From an uncultured Glaciecola sp. (lineage in GTDB: Bacteria; Pseudomonadota; Gammaproteobacteria; Enterobacterales; Alteromonadaceae), in assembly GCA_905479945.1 (NCBI GenBank), contig CAJQOP010000090.1, forward strand, positions 1 through 64,000: DNA of 64,000 bases, written 5' to 3'. A model generated the notes under the pieces. It made no database searches and was not told the origin of the DNA. It was given only the letters and a program-made list of their open reading frames with translations. Every line of letters starts with the position of its first letter. The first letter of the stretch is position 1. Of the stretch, positions 8,752 through 17,975 are shown in pieces. The position numbers were made by a program, and so were the translations under genes.

Positions 8752-10584
8752 TTATGCGTCTTTCTTTGGGCGACCAGCGCGCTTACGCTCGTTTTCCGTC
8801 AATAATTTCTTACGAATACGTGTACTAATAGGTGTTACTTCTACTAATTCATCGTCATCAATAAACTCTAGCGCTTGCTCAAGTGTATAAACAATTGGTG
8901 GTACAAGCGTTTGTGCTTCATCAGTTCCTGATGCACGTACGTTAGTTAACTGCTTTCCCTTAAGAGCGTTTACAGTTAAGTCGTTTTCACGAGCATGTAT
9001 ACCGATAATCATACCTTCGTAAACTTCAACACCGTGACCAATGAACATACGACCGCGTTCTTGAAGGTTAAATATTGCATTTGTGAGTGCTTTACCTGTT
9101 GCATTAGCAATCAAAACACCGTTTTTACGCAAACCAATAGTGCCGCCTTTGTGCGGACCGTAATGATCGAATGTATGATAAAGCAGACCAGAACCTGAAG
9201 TCATTGTCATAAAGTCAGTTTGGAAACCTATTAAACCGCGACTCGGAATAGTGAAGTCGACGCGAGTACGACCTTTGCCATCTGGCGTCATGTTGGTCAT
9301 TTCCGCTTTACGCAAGCCAAGCTGTTCAATCATCGAACCTTGATGTTGTTCTTCAACGTCTATTGTTAAAGTCTCAAAGGGTTCCATTAACTGGCCATTT
9401 TCTTCTCTCAAGATAACTTCTGGACGAGAAACAGCTAATTCGAAACCTTCACGACGCATGTTTTCAATTAAGATACCCAAATGAAGTTCACCACGGCCAG
9501 AAACGCGGAATTTATCCGGATCTGACATCTCTTCAACGCGCAAAGCAACGTTGTGTACTAATTCATTTTGCAAACGCTCAAGAATGTTACGTGAAGTAAC
9601 GTACTTACCTTCTTTACCAGCGAATGGCGATGTGTTTACTTGGAATGTCATCGTTACTGTAGGTTCATCAACAGACAAAGGAACCATCGCCTCTACTGCG
9701 TTAACGTCGCAGATCGTATCAGAGATTTTTAATTCTCCTAAACCTGTTACTGCAACAATATCACCAGCGTCTGCTGAATCGATATCGTGACGATCAAGTC
9801 CTAAATAACCGAGTACTTTACCAATTTTACCATTGCGTTTAACGCCAGCAGCGTTAACAACAGTAACTTGTTGATTGATTTTAACCGTACCACGAGTAAT
9901 TCGACCAACACCGATTACACCAACATAAGAGTTGTAATCTAGTTGCGAAATTTGCATTTGCAATGGACCTTCAGGATCCGCATCTGGCGCAGCTACTTGG
10001 TCAACAATAGTTTGAAACAGAGGTGTCATATCTTCGCTCGGGGTATCCATATCCATGGTAGCCCAGCCGTTGATTGCAGAAGCATAAACAACTTGGAAAT
10101 CTAACTGATCATCGGTAGCACCCAAGTTATCGAACAAATCGAATACCTGCTCAATTACCCAATCAGGACGTGAACCAGGCTTGTCGATTTTGTTGATAAC
10201 AACAATTGGCTTTAAACCTTGAGCGAATGCTTTTTGCGTAACGAAGCGAGTTTGTGGCATCGGACCTTCTTGAGCATCTACTAAAAGTAGTACTGAATCG
10301 GCCATTGACATTACACGCTCAACTTCACCACCGAAATCGGCGTGTCCTGGAGTGTCTACGATGTTAATACGGTATTCGTTCCAGTTAATTGCGGTATTCT
10401 TCGCAAGAATGGTAATACCACGTTCTTTTTCAATATCGTTTGAATCCATTACGCGTTCTTCGGTTGCGCCGCGGCTTTCTAATGTGCCGGATTGTTGAAG
10501 AAGCTTGTCAACTAATGTTGTCTTACCATGGTCGACGTGAGCGATAATCGCGATATTGCGAAGATTAGCAATGGATGAAGGCAT
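8752..10584 (-). CDS. typA: Ribosome-associated GTPase TypA/BipA
   Basis: 610 residues, matching the roughly 605-residue family length. GTPase motifs are in order: GHVDHGKTT (G1, residues 14-22), the [14 protein letters not shown] switch II, NKIDKPG (G4) and the SA motif region (YASAING). EF-G-like domains follow, and the C-terminal domain specific to BipA contains [13 protein letters not shown]. It binds ribosomes and supports 50S assembly, cold growth and stress adaptation. It is monocistronic: 94 bases of non-coding DNA separate it from yceI and a bidirectional terminator follows. A GAGAG element lies ahead of the start as a plausible ribosome site. Confidence 0.97.
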   Translation of the reverse strand: MPSSIANLRNIAIIAHVDHGKTTLVDKLLQQSGTLESRGATEERVMDSNDIEKERGITILAKNTAINWNEYRINIVDTPGHADFGGEVERVMSMADSVLLLVDAQEGPMPQTRFVTQKAFAQGLKPIVVINKIDKPGSRPDWVIEQVFDLFDNLGATDDQLDFQVVYASAINGWATMDMDTPSEDMTPLFQTIVDQVAAPDADPEGPLQMQISQLDYNSYVGVIGVGRITRGTVKINQQVTVVNAAGVKRNGKIGKVLGYLGLDRHDIDSADAGDIVAVTGLGELKISDTICDVNAVEAMVPLSVDEPTVTMTFQVNTSPFAGKEGKYVTSRNILERLQNELVHNVALRVEEMSDPDKFRVSGRGELHLGILIENMRREGFELAVSRPEVILREENGQLMEPFETLTIDVEEQHQGSMIEQLGLRKAEMTNMTPDGKGRTRVDFTIPSRGLIGFQTDFMTMTSGSGLLYHTFDHYGPHKGGTIGLRKNGVLIANATGKALTNAIFNLQERGRMFIGHGVEVYEGMIIGIHARENDLTVNALKGKQLTNVRASGTDEAQTLVPPIVYTLEQALEFIDDDELVEVTPISTRIRKKLLTENERKRAGRPKKDA

Positions 10585-10678
10585 GTTTTACTCTCAAAAT
10601 AAATACGAAGGGAAAAAGCCCCTAGGATTGTTGGGCGCGGATTCTACAGATTTATTCTACAATTTGCGACAAACTTCG

Positions 10679-11281
10679 CTATTTAATTTTTAAAGACAAG
10701 CCCATTTTTATATTACGGCTTACCCATTCTGCGTCGGGGTCCGATTCTAATCCTATTTTGTAGGCTAGTCGGTCGATATCAAATACAGCTTCAAGTTTGT
10801 TTCCTTTGCTAACAAGAACGAAACTAACAGGCTTGCTTATGCCGCGAAGAGATAAGTTACCTTTCACCGCGTAGTCATTACCTGCAGGAAGAATTTCGGT
10901 GCTTACAAATTCGCCACTTGGATGATTCTCTACATCGAACCAATCACCTTCGGGTAAAGTGGCATCGTATGTACTGTCACCAGTTTTTGCTGAGGTAATA
11001 TCGAATGTAGCGGTAATTTTTGGTGATTCGGCAGGCGGGAGCAAAAGTTCGGCGCTCCACTTATAGAAAACGCCACTGAATTTCATTCCAACATGTTCAC
11101 CCGAGAAGCTTACTTCACTGTCTTTTGCGCTAACAACTAGTTTTTCGCTGGCTGCAGTGGGTGAAGAAAATATAAATGCTGCTATAAAAAGCGTAACAAA
11201 TACAACATTTATCATGGATTTAATTTTTCTGTATTTATCAGTGCAGATCGGGCTAAAGGCCGATGTAATTATTGCTTTCAT
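10679..11281 (-). CDS. YceI family periplasmic lipid-binding protein
   Basis: 200 residues from the ATG at 11281. Seen: hydrophobic signal segment near residues 25-45 (VVFVTLFIAAFIFSSPTAAS), then the YceI lipocalin-like barrel with FDITSAKTGDSTYDATLPEG, GDWFDVENHPSGEF and GNLSLRGISKPVSF. YceI proteins bind polyisoprenoids such as quinone-like lipids in the periplasm. The start is debatable: an AAGGAAC element fits either TTG 11287 or ATG 11281, while the later ATG at 11215 gives a more usual signal peptide but no ribosome site. It sits 24 bases after the cytochrome b561 gene, the familiar yceJ-yceI pairing. Confidence 0.85.
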   Translation of the reverse strand: MKAIITSAFSPICTDKYRKIKSMINVVFVTLFIAAFIFSSPTAASEKLVVSAKDSEVSFSGEHVGMKFSGVFYKWSAELLLPPAESPKITATFDITSAKTGDSTYDATLPEGDWFDVENHPSGEFVSTEILPAGNDYAVKGNLSLRGISKPVSFVLVSKGNKLEAVFDIDRLAYKIGLESDPDAEWVSRNIKMGLSLKIK

Positions 11282-11305
11282 AAACAAATTGTTCCTTTAA
11301 TAAGC

Positions 11306-11908
11306 TTAGTTTTCTTCAGTGTTTTTTTGCTTTTGGCTTGACCACCAGATTCGACTCAACAAGCTAATTTCATGCGCTTTTTTATGCCAAATTACCGCGC
11401 TTATGTGTCCGATAATAAGGATGAAAAGACTTATTGCTCCAATCCAATGTATGTTATTCGCAATTGTTTCTATTGTTTTATTACGAGCAACGCCAGGAAT
11501 ATGCGGCCATTTTATCCAATCAACAAACACAAAAGTAGGCAAGCCAAATGAACTTGATGACACCATTAACCAGCCTGACAATGGCATTATCAGCAATGCA
11601 ATATAAAGCACTATATGACCTATACCTGCTTTCTTTTTATCCGCAGCAGAAAACTTCTCAGGAAACTCAGGTGCTTTTGTAAACCAACGGACACAAATGC
11701 GCAACAATACCGCCCACAACATAACAACACCGGAGGCTTTGTGTATTTGAAATAGCTTATACTGTTGAGCTTTACTGATGTCAGCGTTCAACATATACAG
11801 ACCGCTTGCAAACATAAATACAAGTCCAAGGGCTATGGTCCAATGCAACAGAATGCTCAAGCTATGGTAGCGCATTTGTTTGTGGACAAGTTTAGTGGGA
11901 CTTTGCAT
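11306..11908 (-). CDS. Cytochrome b561 family protein (YceJ type)
   Basis: 200 residues with four transmembrane helices. Candidate heme-ligand histidines are visible: HSLSILLHWTIAL in helix 1, IHKASGVVMLWAV in helix 2, and NIHWIGAISLFILIIGH in helix 4. Diheme b561 proteins of this group move electrons between quinones and periplasmic acceptors. The downstream yceI gene follows closely in the same direction, so the two probably form one transcript and act on the same quinone-like lipid in or near the inner membrane. Confidence 0.88.
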   Translation of the reverse strand: MQSPTKLVHKQMRYHSLSILLHWTIALGLVFMFASGLYMLNADISKAQQYKLFQIHKASGVVMLWAVLLRICVRWFTKAPEFPEKFSAADKKKAGIGHIVLYIALLIMPLSGWLMVSSSSFGLPTFVFVDWIKWPHIPGVARNKTIETIANNIHWIGAISLFILIIGHISAVIWHKKAHEISLLSRIWWSSQKQKNTEEN

Positions 11909-12193
11909 TTTATTACTTAGTTTCCATATGAACGTTATTATCTTTCAATACTTAAGTGTTAGCTTTATATACAGGCTATTCATTAATTTTCATAGCGCGA
12001 CAACTTTAGCATAAGATTTTGAACACCCAACGCTTACATTAATTTATTGATTATAAAGCTCATACGACTAAAAAATCACTGTTGTTTCAAAACTTTTTTA
12101 CAATGAGTGAGTGTGATAATCAGATTAATGATAAAAAGAGAGAGGGTTAAAACTCATAAACGCTTGCACCAATAAAACACACTTAAATCGCAT

Positions 12194-12210
12194 TGCCTCA
12201 TTATGGTGCT
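12194..12210 (+). promoter_or_regulatory. NtrC-binding site 1 of glnA
   Basis: TGCCTCATTATGGTGCT matches the enteric NtrC consensus TGCACCA-N3-TGGTGCA at 11 of 14 positions. Its centre is about 129 bases upstream of the start predicted from the sigma-54 promoter and 21 bases (two helical turns) from site 2, suiting cooperative binding. Confidence 0.75.
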
Positions 12211-12214
12211 TTGA

Positions 12215-12231
12215 TGCGCTAATTTGGTGCG
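12215..12231 (+). promoter_or_regulatory. NtrC-binding site 2 of glnA
   Basis: TGCGCTAATTTGGTGCG matches the NtrC consensus at 11 of 14 positions. Its centre lies about 108 bases upstream of the predicted start, the same distance as a primary enhancer site of E. coli glnA. Confidence 0.78.
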
Positions 12232-12304
12232 GTCGTACTGAAGTGCATGCTTGTTTGATGTTACGGAAGCCGCTATGCGCATGGCTTTTTATTTGATTGC
12301 TATA

Positions 12305-12320
12305 TGGCACGAATCTCGCT
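12305..12320 (+). promoter_or_regulatory. Sigma-54 promoter of glnA
   Basis: TGGCACGAATCTCGCT contains a perfect -24 element TGGCACG, and GC exactly ten bases after GG. Start of transcription predicted near 12331. Together with the two upstream NtrC sites this makes glnA nitrogen regulated. Confidence 0.85.
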
Positions 12321-12416
12321 TATAGTTTAAAAAAGTTATTTTTAACCCATTTTGGGTAGTTTTAATATTTGTATGGACAGACCAATCTGTGCATAAACAT
12401 TTTATCGGAGGACAGT

Positions 12417-13826
12417 ATGTCAATAGAGTCGGCATTAGAGTTAATTAAAGAAAGCGAAGCGAAATTTGTAGATTTACGTTTCACAGATACACAGGGTAAG
12501 GAACAACACGTATCTATTCCTTCTCACCAAGTTGACGAAGACTTCTTCGAAGAAGGTAAAATGTTCGACGGCTCGTCAATTGCTGGCTGGAAAGGCATAA
12601 ATGACTCTGACATGGTATTAATGCCAGATACTACAACAGCGGTTCTTGACCCGTTTGCCGAAGAAACTCAAATTAATATTACATGTGACATCTTAGAGCC
12701 ATCGACCATGCAAGGCTATGATCGAGATCCTCGTTCTGTGGCCAAGCGCGCAGAAGCGTATTTGAAGTCAACCGGCATCGGTGACACTGTTTTATTCGGT
12801 CCTGAGCCTGAATTTTTCTTGTTTGACGACGTGCGTTTCCACACCGACATGTCTGGATCGTTCTATAAGATTGATTCAGAAGAAGCTGCATGGAATTCTG
12901 GTGCTGAGTTCGAAGGCGGCAACAAGGGCCATCGCCCTGGTGTGAAAGGCGGATACTTCCCTGTTGCTCCTGTTGATTCTTCTCATGATACCCGTGCTGC
13001 AATGTGCATGGTTATGGAAGAGATGGGTTTGATTGTTGAAGCACACCATCATGAAGTTGCAACTGCAGGCCAAAATGAAATCGCTTGCCAGTTTAATACA
13101 ATGGTTGCTAAAGCGGATGAGGTTCAAATTTATAAGTATGTTGTGCACAATGTTGCAGACGCATACGGTCAGACAGCAACCTTCATGCCTAAGCCAATTG
13201 TAGGTGATAATGGCTCGGGTATGCACTGTCACCAATCGATTAGTAAAGATGGAAAGAATATTTTTGCTGGCGACAAATATGCTGGCCTATCAGAAGACGC
13301 TTTGTTTTATATTGGCGGCATCATTAAGCATGCTAAAGCGCTTAATGCTTTTACCAATGCATCAACTAACTCTTACAAGCGTTTGGTTCCTGGGTTTGAA
13401 GCACCTGTTATGCTAGCTTACTCAGCGCGTAACCGTTCTGCATCTATTCGTATCCCACATGTGACTAGTGATAGAGCACGTCGCATCGAAGTGCGCTTCC
13501 CAGACCCAACAATGAATCCTTATCTAGCATTTACCGCAATGCTTTTAGCGGGTCTTGACGGTATCAAGAATAAGATTCATCCTGGCGATTCAATGGATAA
13601 AGATTTGTACGATTTGCCAGCTGAAGAAGCGGCGCAAATTCCACAAGTTGCAGGTTCATTGGACGAAGCACTAGCTGCACTTGACGCTGACCGTGATTTC
13701 TTAACGGCTGGCGGCGTAATGAGCGATGAAATGATTGATGCATACATCGAGCTTAAAGCTGCTGACGTCGAAAGACTTCGTATGACAACTCATCCAATTG
13801 AGTTCGATATGTACTATAGCGTATAA
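12417..13826 (+). CDS. glnA: Glutamine synthetase type I (GSI-beta)
   Basis: 469 residues, the same length as the enteric enzyme. It makes glutamine from glutamate, ammonia and ATP in the cytoplasm as a dodecamer. Seen: [14 protein letters not shown] near residue 50, the metal-ligand segment [26 protein letters not shown], and the adenylylation site DLYDLPAEE with Tyr398, so activity should be controlled by GlnE. The ATG at 12417 is chosen over an earlier in-frame start because GGAGG lies six bases before it and the N-terminus then aligns with the family. Control by sigma-54 and NtrC is visible upstream. A terminator follows, so glnL-glnG are at least partly transcribed separately. Confidence 0.98.
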   Translation: MSIESALELIKESEAKFVDLRFTDTQGKEQHVSIPSHQVDEDFFEEGKMFDGSSIAGWKGINDSDMVLMPDTTTAVLDPFAEETQINITCDILEPSTMQGYDRDPRSVAKRAEAYLKSTGIGDTVLFGPEPEFFLFDDVRFHTDMSGSFYKIDSEEAAWNSGAEFEGGNKGHRPGVKGGYFPVAPVDSSHDTRAAMCMVMEEMGLIVEAHHHEVATAGQNEIACQFNTMVAKADEVQIYKYVVHNVADAYGQTATFMPKPIVGDNGSGMHCHQSISKDGKNIFAGDKYAGLSEDALFYIGGIIKHAKALNAFTNASTNSYKRLVPGFEAPVMLAYSARNRSASIRIPHVTSDRARRIEVRFPDPTMNPYLAFTAMLLAGLDGIKNKIHPGDSMDKDLYDLPAEEAAQIPQVAGSLDEALAALDADRDFLTAGGVMSDEMIDAYIELKAADVERLRMTTHPIEFDMYYSV

Positions 13827-13904
13827 GCCTCAATATTTAGTTTAGCGAGCCGATATATTCTTTATACATTGGCTCAGCGCTAACTAAATATAGATATTTA
13901 TACT

Positions 13905-13932
13905 AAAGCCTGTATTTACAGGCTTTTTTTTT
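13905..13932 (+). terminator. Intrinsic terminator after glnA
   Basis: Ten-base arms AAAGCCTGTA (13905-13914) and TACAGGCTTT (13917-13926) with a very short loop, followed by a run of T. It separates glnA from the DUF4124 gene and glnLG. Confidence 0.9.
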
Positions 13933-13957
13933 ATCTAAAAAGGGCTAAACTAACACC

Positions 13958-14509
13958 ATGAAAATTTTTCGTTTTACTCAATCTACGCGTTTTATTGTGC
14001 TAATCATTTTTGCTTTGGCATTTTCAGTCTCTGTGAACGCAGAGAAAATATACAAAACAGTCAATAAAGACGGCAGCATCACTTATTCTGATCAAGCTAG
14101 TCCTGGTGCTGTTGAAGTAGATTTTGCTTCAAATACAACCACCGTTGTGCAAAACCCCACTGCAAAAACAAAGCTAATAAAAACGATTAAGCAGAAAAAA
14201 AAGGTCGAACATACGCTAAGTGTTATGTCGCCTTCTGAAGGCGCTACTATTCGAAATGTAGATGGTAACGTAAGCATTAGCGCTACCGTTACTCCAAATC
14301 CTGCTGGTCACTACGAGCTTTCGTTACATGATAAAAAACTTCGCTCTTCATCGGGTACCTTTCTAGTTAAAGGCTTGCCTCGTGGGGAATATTCCTACCA
14401 AATAAACTTTGTCAGTACTTCAGGCAAGGTAATTGCATCGTCCTCAGTAAGACGCTTTTTTGTTCACAAACCATCTGTGTTGATTAAGCCTCAAACTAAC
14501 AACAATTAA
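13958..14509 (+). CDS. DUF4124 domain-containing exported protein
   Basis: 183 residues. Signal peptide at 1-28 (hydrophobic FIVLIIFALAFSVSVNA). The DUF4124 signature EKIYKTVNKDGSITYSDQ follows directly, then a basic linker (TKLIKTIKQKKK), then a C-terminal Ig-like beta domain (about 90-175: LSVMSPSEGATIRNVDGNVS). The domain is common in periplasmic proteins of gammaproteobacteria, and its role is not established. A DUF4124 gene beside glnA and ntrBC is a recurrent arrangement as far as I recall, but no functional link to nitrogen control is known to me. It lies between the glnA terminator and glnL. Confidence 0.8.
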   Translation: MKIFRFTQSTRFIVLIIFALAFSVSVNAEKIYKTVNKDGSITYSDQASPGAVEVDFASNTTTVVQNPTAKTKLIKTIKQKKKVEHTLSVMSPSEGATIRNVDGNVSISATVTPNPAGHYELSLHDKKLRSSSGTFLVKGLPRGEYSYQINFVSTSGKVIASSSVRRFFVHKPSVLIKPQTNNN

Positions 14510-14601
14510 GCTAAAGCACGCATTAACTGACGCTAACCTGTGATTTAAGGGAAATAGTAGATCAGGAGACTTCTGCTTCTAATTTTATTACTATAGTGCA
14601 A

Positions 14602-14618
14602 CGCACCGACTTGGTGCG
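14602..14618 (+). promoter_or_regulatory. NtrC-binding site overlapping the glnL leader
   Basis: CGCACCGACTTGGTGCG matches the NtrC consensus at 11 of 14 positions and is itself a near-perfect inverted repeat. It ends 15 bases before the glnL ATG and abuts its ribosome site (GAGGG at 14625-14629). In enterics an NtrC site represses the glnL promoter; this site is placed for the same negative feedback. Confidence 0.7.
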
Positions 14619-14633
14619 GTGCGCGAGGGCAGT

Positions 14634-15722
14634 ATGGACGAACGTTTAACAGCTATCAACTTATCACCTTTTCAACTTAGAAATATGCTGAAAACGGTGG
14701 TTATTATTATCGATGAGTACTTCGATATTCTATATGTTAACGATGCAGCTTTAGCTATGCTCGAGACTGGCGTAAAGCACATACATGACCGCAAATTTTA
14801 TGAATTTTTCTTAGAGAATGGCATTGAACGTTCTACTTTTGAGGCTGCGATGCTTCACAGAGAAGATTTTAGCGAAACAGAAGTCCAACTTTTCTTCAAG
14901 GATGGACGCTGCATATTAACTGATATTACGGCAACATGTTTTGAAGCTGAACAGCAGCGCATGATGTTGCTAGAAATAAAACAGATAGATAAGCAGAAGA
15001 AAATAGCTCAAGAGACCATGCAATACGCGCAGCAGCAGGCTGCAAAAGAATTAGTGCGTGGTCTGGCTCATGAGATTAAGAATCCATTGGGCGGCATTCG
15101 TGGAGCTGCGCAGCTATTGGAAAAGGAACTCATAAACCCAGAACAAAAAGAATTTACACAAATGATTGTGGATCAATCTGACCGATTGCGTTCACTTGTC
15201 GATCGTCTGTTAGGGCCAAATTCTTTGCCTGAGATGAAATGGATTAATATTCACAAAGTCATTGAAAATGTTCGCACCGTAATCAACGCAGACACCATGC
15301 AAGAAATTGAAATAGAACGAGACTATGATATTTCCATTCCAGATGTATTTGTTGATCCAGATATGCTGGAACAAGCACTACTCAATATTGCAAGAAATAG
15401 CATGCAGTCCCTCAAGTCTGGCGCAACCAAGAACGCGCTTATTAAATTGAAAACGCGTATTGAAAGACAGACAGTCATTAAAGGTAAGCGGCATAAATTA
15501 TGTGCGCTTATTAGCATCATAGACAATGGCCCCGGTATACCGCTAGAACTCAGAGATACGATATTTTATCCAATGGTAACTAGCAAAAGAAATGGCAGTG
15601 GCTTGGGTTTATCAATTGCGCAAACACTTACCGATCATCACGAAGGAAAAATTGATGTAGCGAGTTATCCAGGACACACCGAATTCACTTTGCACCTACC
15701 TATTAAACAAGGGCATGAATAG
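14634..15722 (+). CDS. glnL: Nitrogen regulation sensor kinase NtrB (GlnL)
   Basis: 362 residues from the ATG at 14634, chosen for GAGGG just upstream rather than the GTG at 14619. Soluble kinase without transmembrane helices. Order of parts: PAS domain at about 10-120; dimerisation/phosphoacceptor region with LVRGLAHEIKNPLGG (His146); N box ALLNIARNSMQSL; G1 box DNGPGIP; G2 box GSGLGLSIAQTLTDHH. It phosphorylates NtrC under nitrogen limitation and turns phosphatase when bound by the PII protein. The stop is two bases before the glnG ATG, so they form one operon. Confidence 0.96.
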   Translation: MDERLTAINLSPFQLRNMLKTVVIIIDEYFDILYVNDAALAMLETGVKHIHDRKFYEFFLENGIERSTFEAAMLHREDFSETEVQLFFKDGRCILTDITATCFEAEQQRMMLLEIKQIDKQKKIAQETMQYAQQQAAKELVRGLAHEIKNPLGGIRGAAQLLEKELINPEQKEFTQMIVDQSDRLRSLVDRLLGPNSLPEMKWINIHKVIENVRTVINADTMQEIEIERDYDISIPDVFVDPDMLEQALLNIARNSMQSLKSGATKNALIKLKTRIERQTVIKGKRHKLCALISIIDNGPGIPLELRDTIFYPMVTSKRNGSGLGLSIAQTLTDHHEGKIDVASYPGHTEFTLHLPIKQGHE

Positions 15723-15724
15723 CT

Positions 15725-17134
15725 ATGAATGAACCAGTATGGATTGTCGATGATGACAGCTCTATTCGTTGGGTTTTACAAAAGGCATTACAAGCAGCCA
15801 ATATTGCTTGTGTTAGTTTTGAAAACCCTGAAGATTTATTATTGCAGCTTGAATCAGGACAATCTCCTCAAATTGTCATTTCGGATGTAAAAATGCCGCA
15901 AATGGATGGCATGGTTTTGTTACACGAAATACATCAGTTGTATCCTGAAATGCCAGTAATAATAATGACCGCCCATTCCGACTTGGACAGCGCTGTAAAC
16001 GCCTACCAAGGTGGTGCGTTTGAATACCTGCCCAAACCCTTTGATATTGATGAGGCGGTTACCTTAACAAAGCGTGCTATTGAACATGCCAATGAGCAAA
16101 GTAAGTTAAAACAAGTCCAGCAAGTAAATCCTACAGCCGAGATTATTGGTGAAGCACCTGCCATGCAGGAAGTATTTCGAGCCGTAGGGCGTTTATCTCG
16201 TTCATCGATTAGTGTATTAATAAACGGTCAATCGGGAACAGGTAAAGAATTAGTAGCGCACGCATTGCATAAGCATAGTCCTCGTTCAGCCAATACCTTC
16301 GTGGCTTTGAACATGGCGGCGATACCGGCAGATCTTGTTGAGTCAGAGCTTTTTGGTCATGAAAAAGGCGCCTTTACAGGTGCGCAAGCAGCGAGGCAAG
16401 GGAGGTTTGAGCAGGCCGATGGAGGCACGTTATTTTTAGATGAAATTGGAGATATGCCAATCGATGTTCAGACTCGCCTATTGCGAGTATTGGCTGAGGG
16501 ACAATTTTATCGAGTTGGCGGGCACAACCCGGTAAGTGTTGATGTTCGTATTATTGCGGCAACCCATCAGAACCTTGAAAAACGTGTTGCGCAAGGTAAG
16601 TTTAGAGAAGATTTGTATCACCGACTTAATGTTATACGTATTCACATACCATCGTTGAACGAACGCCGAGAAGATATACCAATATTGGCGACACATTTTT
16701 TAGCCAAGGCTGGCAAAGAACTAGGCGTAGAGGTGAAGATATTAAGTAAAGCAGCGGCAAAGGTACTGTCGCAGATTGGTTGGCCTGGTAATGTGCGACA
16801 ACTAGAAAATACATGTCGTTGGTTAACTGTGATGGCTAGCGGCCAAGAAGTTCATCCAGCTGACTTGCCGCCTGAACTGATGGCAGCACCAGAAGATTCA
16901 ACAGTAGAAGAATCCAGCAATGATTGGACAATGCTGCTGTCGCATTGGGCAGACGCGCAATTAGGTGCTGGACATGACAATATTTTAAGCGATGCGATGC
17001 CGACGTTTGAAAAAATATTACTGCAACGTGCTTTAAAATATACCCAAGGGCATAAGCAAGATGCGGCGAAAAAGCTAGGCTGGGGTAGAAATACCTTAAC
17101 TCGAAAACTTAAAGAATTAGATATTGATTTGTAA
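15725..17134 (+). CDS. glnG: Nitrogen regulation response regulator NtrC (GlnG)
   Basis: 469 residues, the family length. Receiver domain 1-120 with phosphoacceptor Asp54 in VISDVKMPQMDG and the conserved lysine in LPKPFD. AAA+ sigma-54 activation domain 140-380 with Walker A GQSGTGKELVAHALH, the sigma-54 contact loop ESELFGHEKGAFTGAQ, and Walker B GGTLFLDEIGDM. C-terminal Fis-type helix-turn-helix (ALKYTQGHKQDAAKKLGWGR). When phosphorylated it activates sigma-54 promoters; matching sites are visible upstream of glnA, nirB and nrtA in this window. No terminator separates it from the convergent exporter gene, whose stop is 24 bases away. Confidence 0.97.
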   Translation: MNEPVWIVDDDSSIRWVLQKALQAANIACVSFENPEDLLLQLESGQSPQIVISDVKMPQMDGMVLLHEIHQLYPEMPVIIMTAHSDLDSAVNAYQGGAFEYLPKPFDIDEAVTLTKRAIEHANEQSKLKQVQQVNPTAEIIGEAPAMQEVFRAVGRLSRSSISVLINGQSGTGKELVAHALHKHSPRSANTFVALNMAAIPADLVESELFGHEKGAFTGAQAARQGRFEQADGGTLFLDEIGDMPIDVQTRLLRVLAEGQFYRVGGHNPVSVDVRIIAATHQNLEKRVAQGKFREDLYHRLNVIRIHIPSLNERREDIPILATHFLAKAGKELGVEVKILSKAAAKVLSQIGWPGNVRQLENTCRWLTVMASGQEVHPADLPPELMAAPEDSTVEESSNDWTMLLSHWADAQLGAGHDNILSDAMPTFEKILLQRALKYTQGHKQDAAKKLGWGRNTLTRKLKELDIDL

Positions 17135-17158
17135 AACAAATGCCAATTCAATTCTGAT

Positions 17159-17761
17159 TTAGAGCAATAGGCTAATGCCAAGAGCCAGCATTATAAAGCC
17201 AATTATGAAATCCAGCACGGTCCAAGCTTTAGAGTTTTTAAATACTGGAATGAGCAGTTTGGCGCCATATCCTAAGGAAAAGAAAAATACAAATGACGCG
17301 GTAACGGCACCGATCCCAAACGCGAGTTGCTGCCCTTCATATTGTGTCGAAATTGAGCCCAATAAGACAAGCGTATCCAAATATACATGTGGATTAAGCC
17401 AAGTGAATGCCAAGGATGCAGCAACAGCAGCAAGCATACTTCCCACTTCCTTGCCTTCTGCTTTTAATGAATGGTCGACAGTAAGCGCAGATTTAAAACT
17501 TATTGAAGCATAGAAAAATAAAAAAGCAGCACCTGCATAGCGAGCAAATTGTTCAATTAATGGGAATTTTTGCACAATTACGCCAAAACCAGCAACTCCA
17601 GCACTGATCAGTAAAGCATCAGAAAGTGCACAAATGAAACAGACAACAAATACATGCTCTTGTTTTAATCCTTGTTTGAGTATAAATGCATTTTGAGCAC
17701 CTATTGCTAGTATCAATGAAAAGCCCAGTGTAAAACCGGCGAGCAGAACAGATGTGCTCAT
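17159..17761 (-). CDS. argO: LysE/ArgO family amino-acid exporter
   Basis: 200 residues, six predicted transmembrane helices, the size of ArgO and LysE. Seen: the family start GFTLGFSLILAIGAQNAFIL, including the highly conserved GAQNAF, then CALSDALLISAGVAGFG, and WLNPHVYLDT (the NPH motif) in the second half. ArgO exports arginine and toxic analogues across the inner membrane. ArgO and a lysine-type exporter cannot be fully separated from sequence, but GAQNAFILKQGL is closest to ArgO. Its stop converges on glnG. Confidence 0.82.
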   Translation of the reverse strand: MSTSVLLAGFTLGFSLILAIGAQNAFILKQGLKQEHVFVVCFICALSDALLISAGVAGFGVIVQKFPLIEQFARYAGAAFLFFYASISFKSALTVDHSLKAEGKEVGSMLAAVAASLAFTWLNPHVYLDTLVLLGSISTQYEGQQLAFGIGAVTASFVFFFSLGYGAKLLIPVFKNSKAWTVLDFIIGFIMLALGISLLL

Positions 17762-17882
17762 GCATTACCCCTAACAATTAAAAAATTTGATTCTGCAATA
17801 TAGCAAGGATGTTGTTTTTAATGAACTCATATACATGGGTGTATTTTTGAACATTTTATTTATCTTTTTTAGTTCTAATATC

Positions 17883-17913
17883 AAGTAGTGTAAAAAATCG
17901 TCAGAAACTACTT
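17883..17913. promoter_or_regulatory. Inverted repeat upstream of xylR
   Basis: Arms AAGTAGT (17883-17889) and ACTACTT (17907-17913) are separated by 17 bases in the intergenic region between the divergent argO and xylR genes. It may be an operator or a leader hairpin; the assignment to a regulator is not supported beyond its position. Confidence 0.3.
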
Positions 17914-17975
17914 AATATTTTGTCTCAAATTGTAAAGCAGCAACTGCTAGATCGGCTAACTAGGTAAAAGCGATT

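Larger units (their letters stand above)
11909..12416. other. 508-bp non-coding region holding the glnA control region
   Basis: The left part (11909-12150), ahead of the reverse cytochrome b561 gene, is AT-rich without recognisable signals. The right part holds two NtrC-type sites, a perfect NtrC half-site TGCACCA at 12165-12171 and a sigma-54 promoter, listed separately. The glnA leader from the predicted start point (about 12331) to the ATG is about 86 bases and ends in a strong GGAGG ribosome site. Confidence 0.7.

Noticed and set aside
8693-8890. 65-codon forward frame over the terminator and end of typA
   Set aside because: Runs antisense through typA and includes the terminator hairpin; a shadow frame.
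12125-12310. 61-codon reverse frame across the glnA control region
   Set aside because: It covers the NtrC sites and sigma-54 promoter, has no ribosome site and no coding character.
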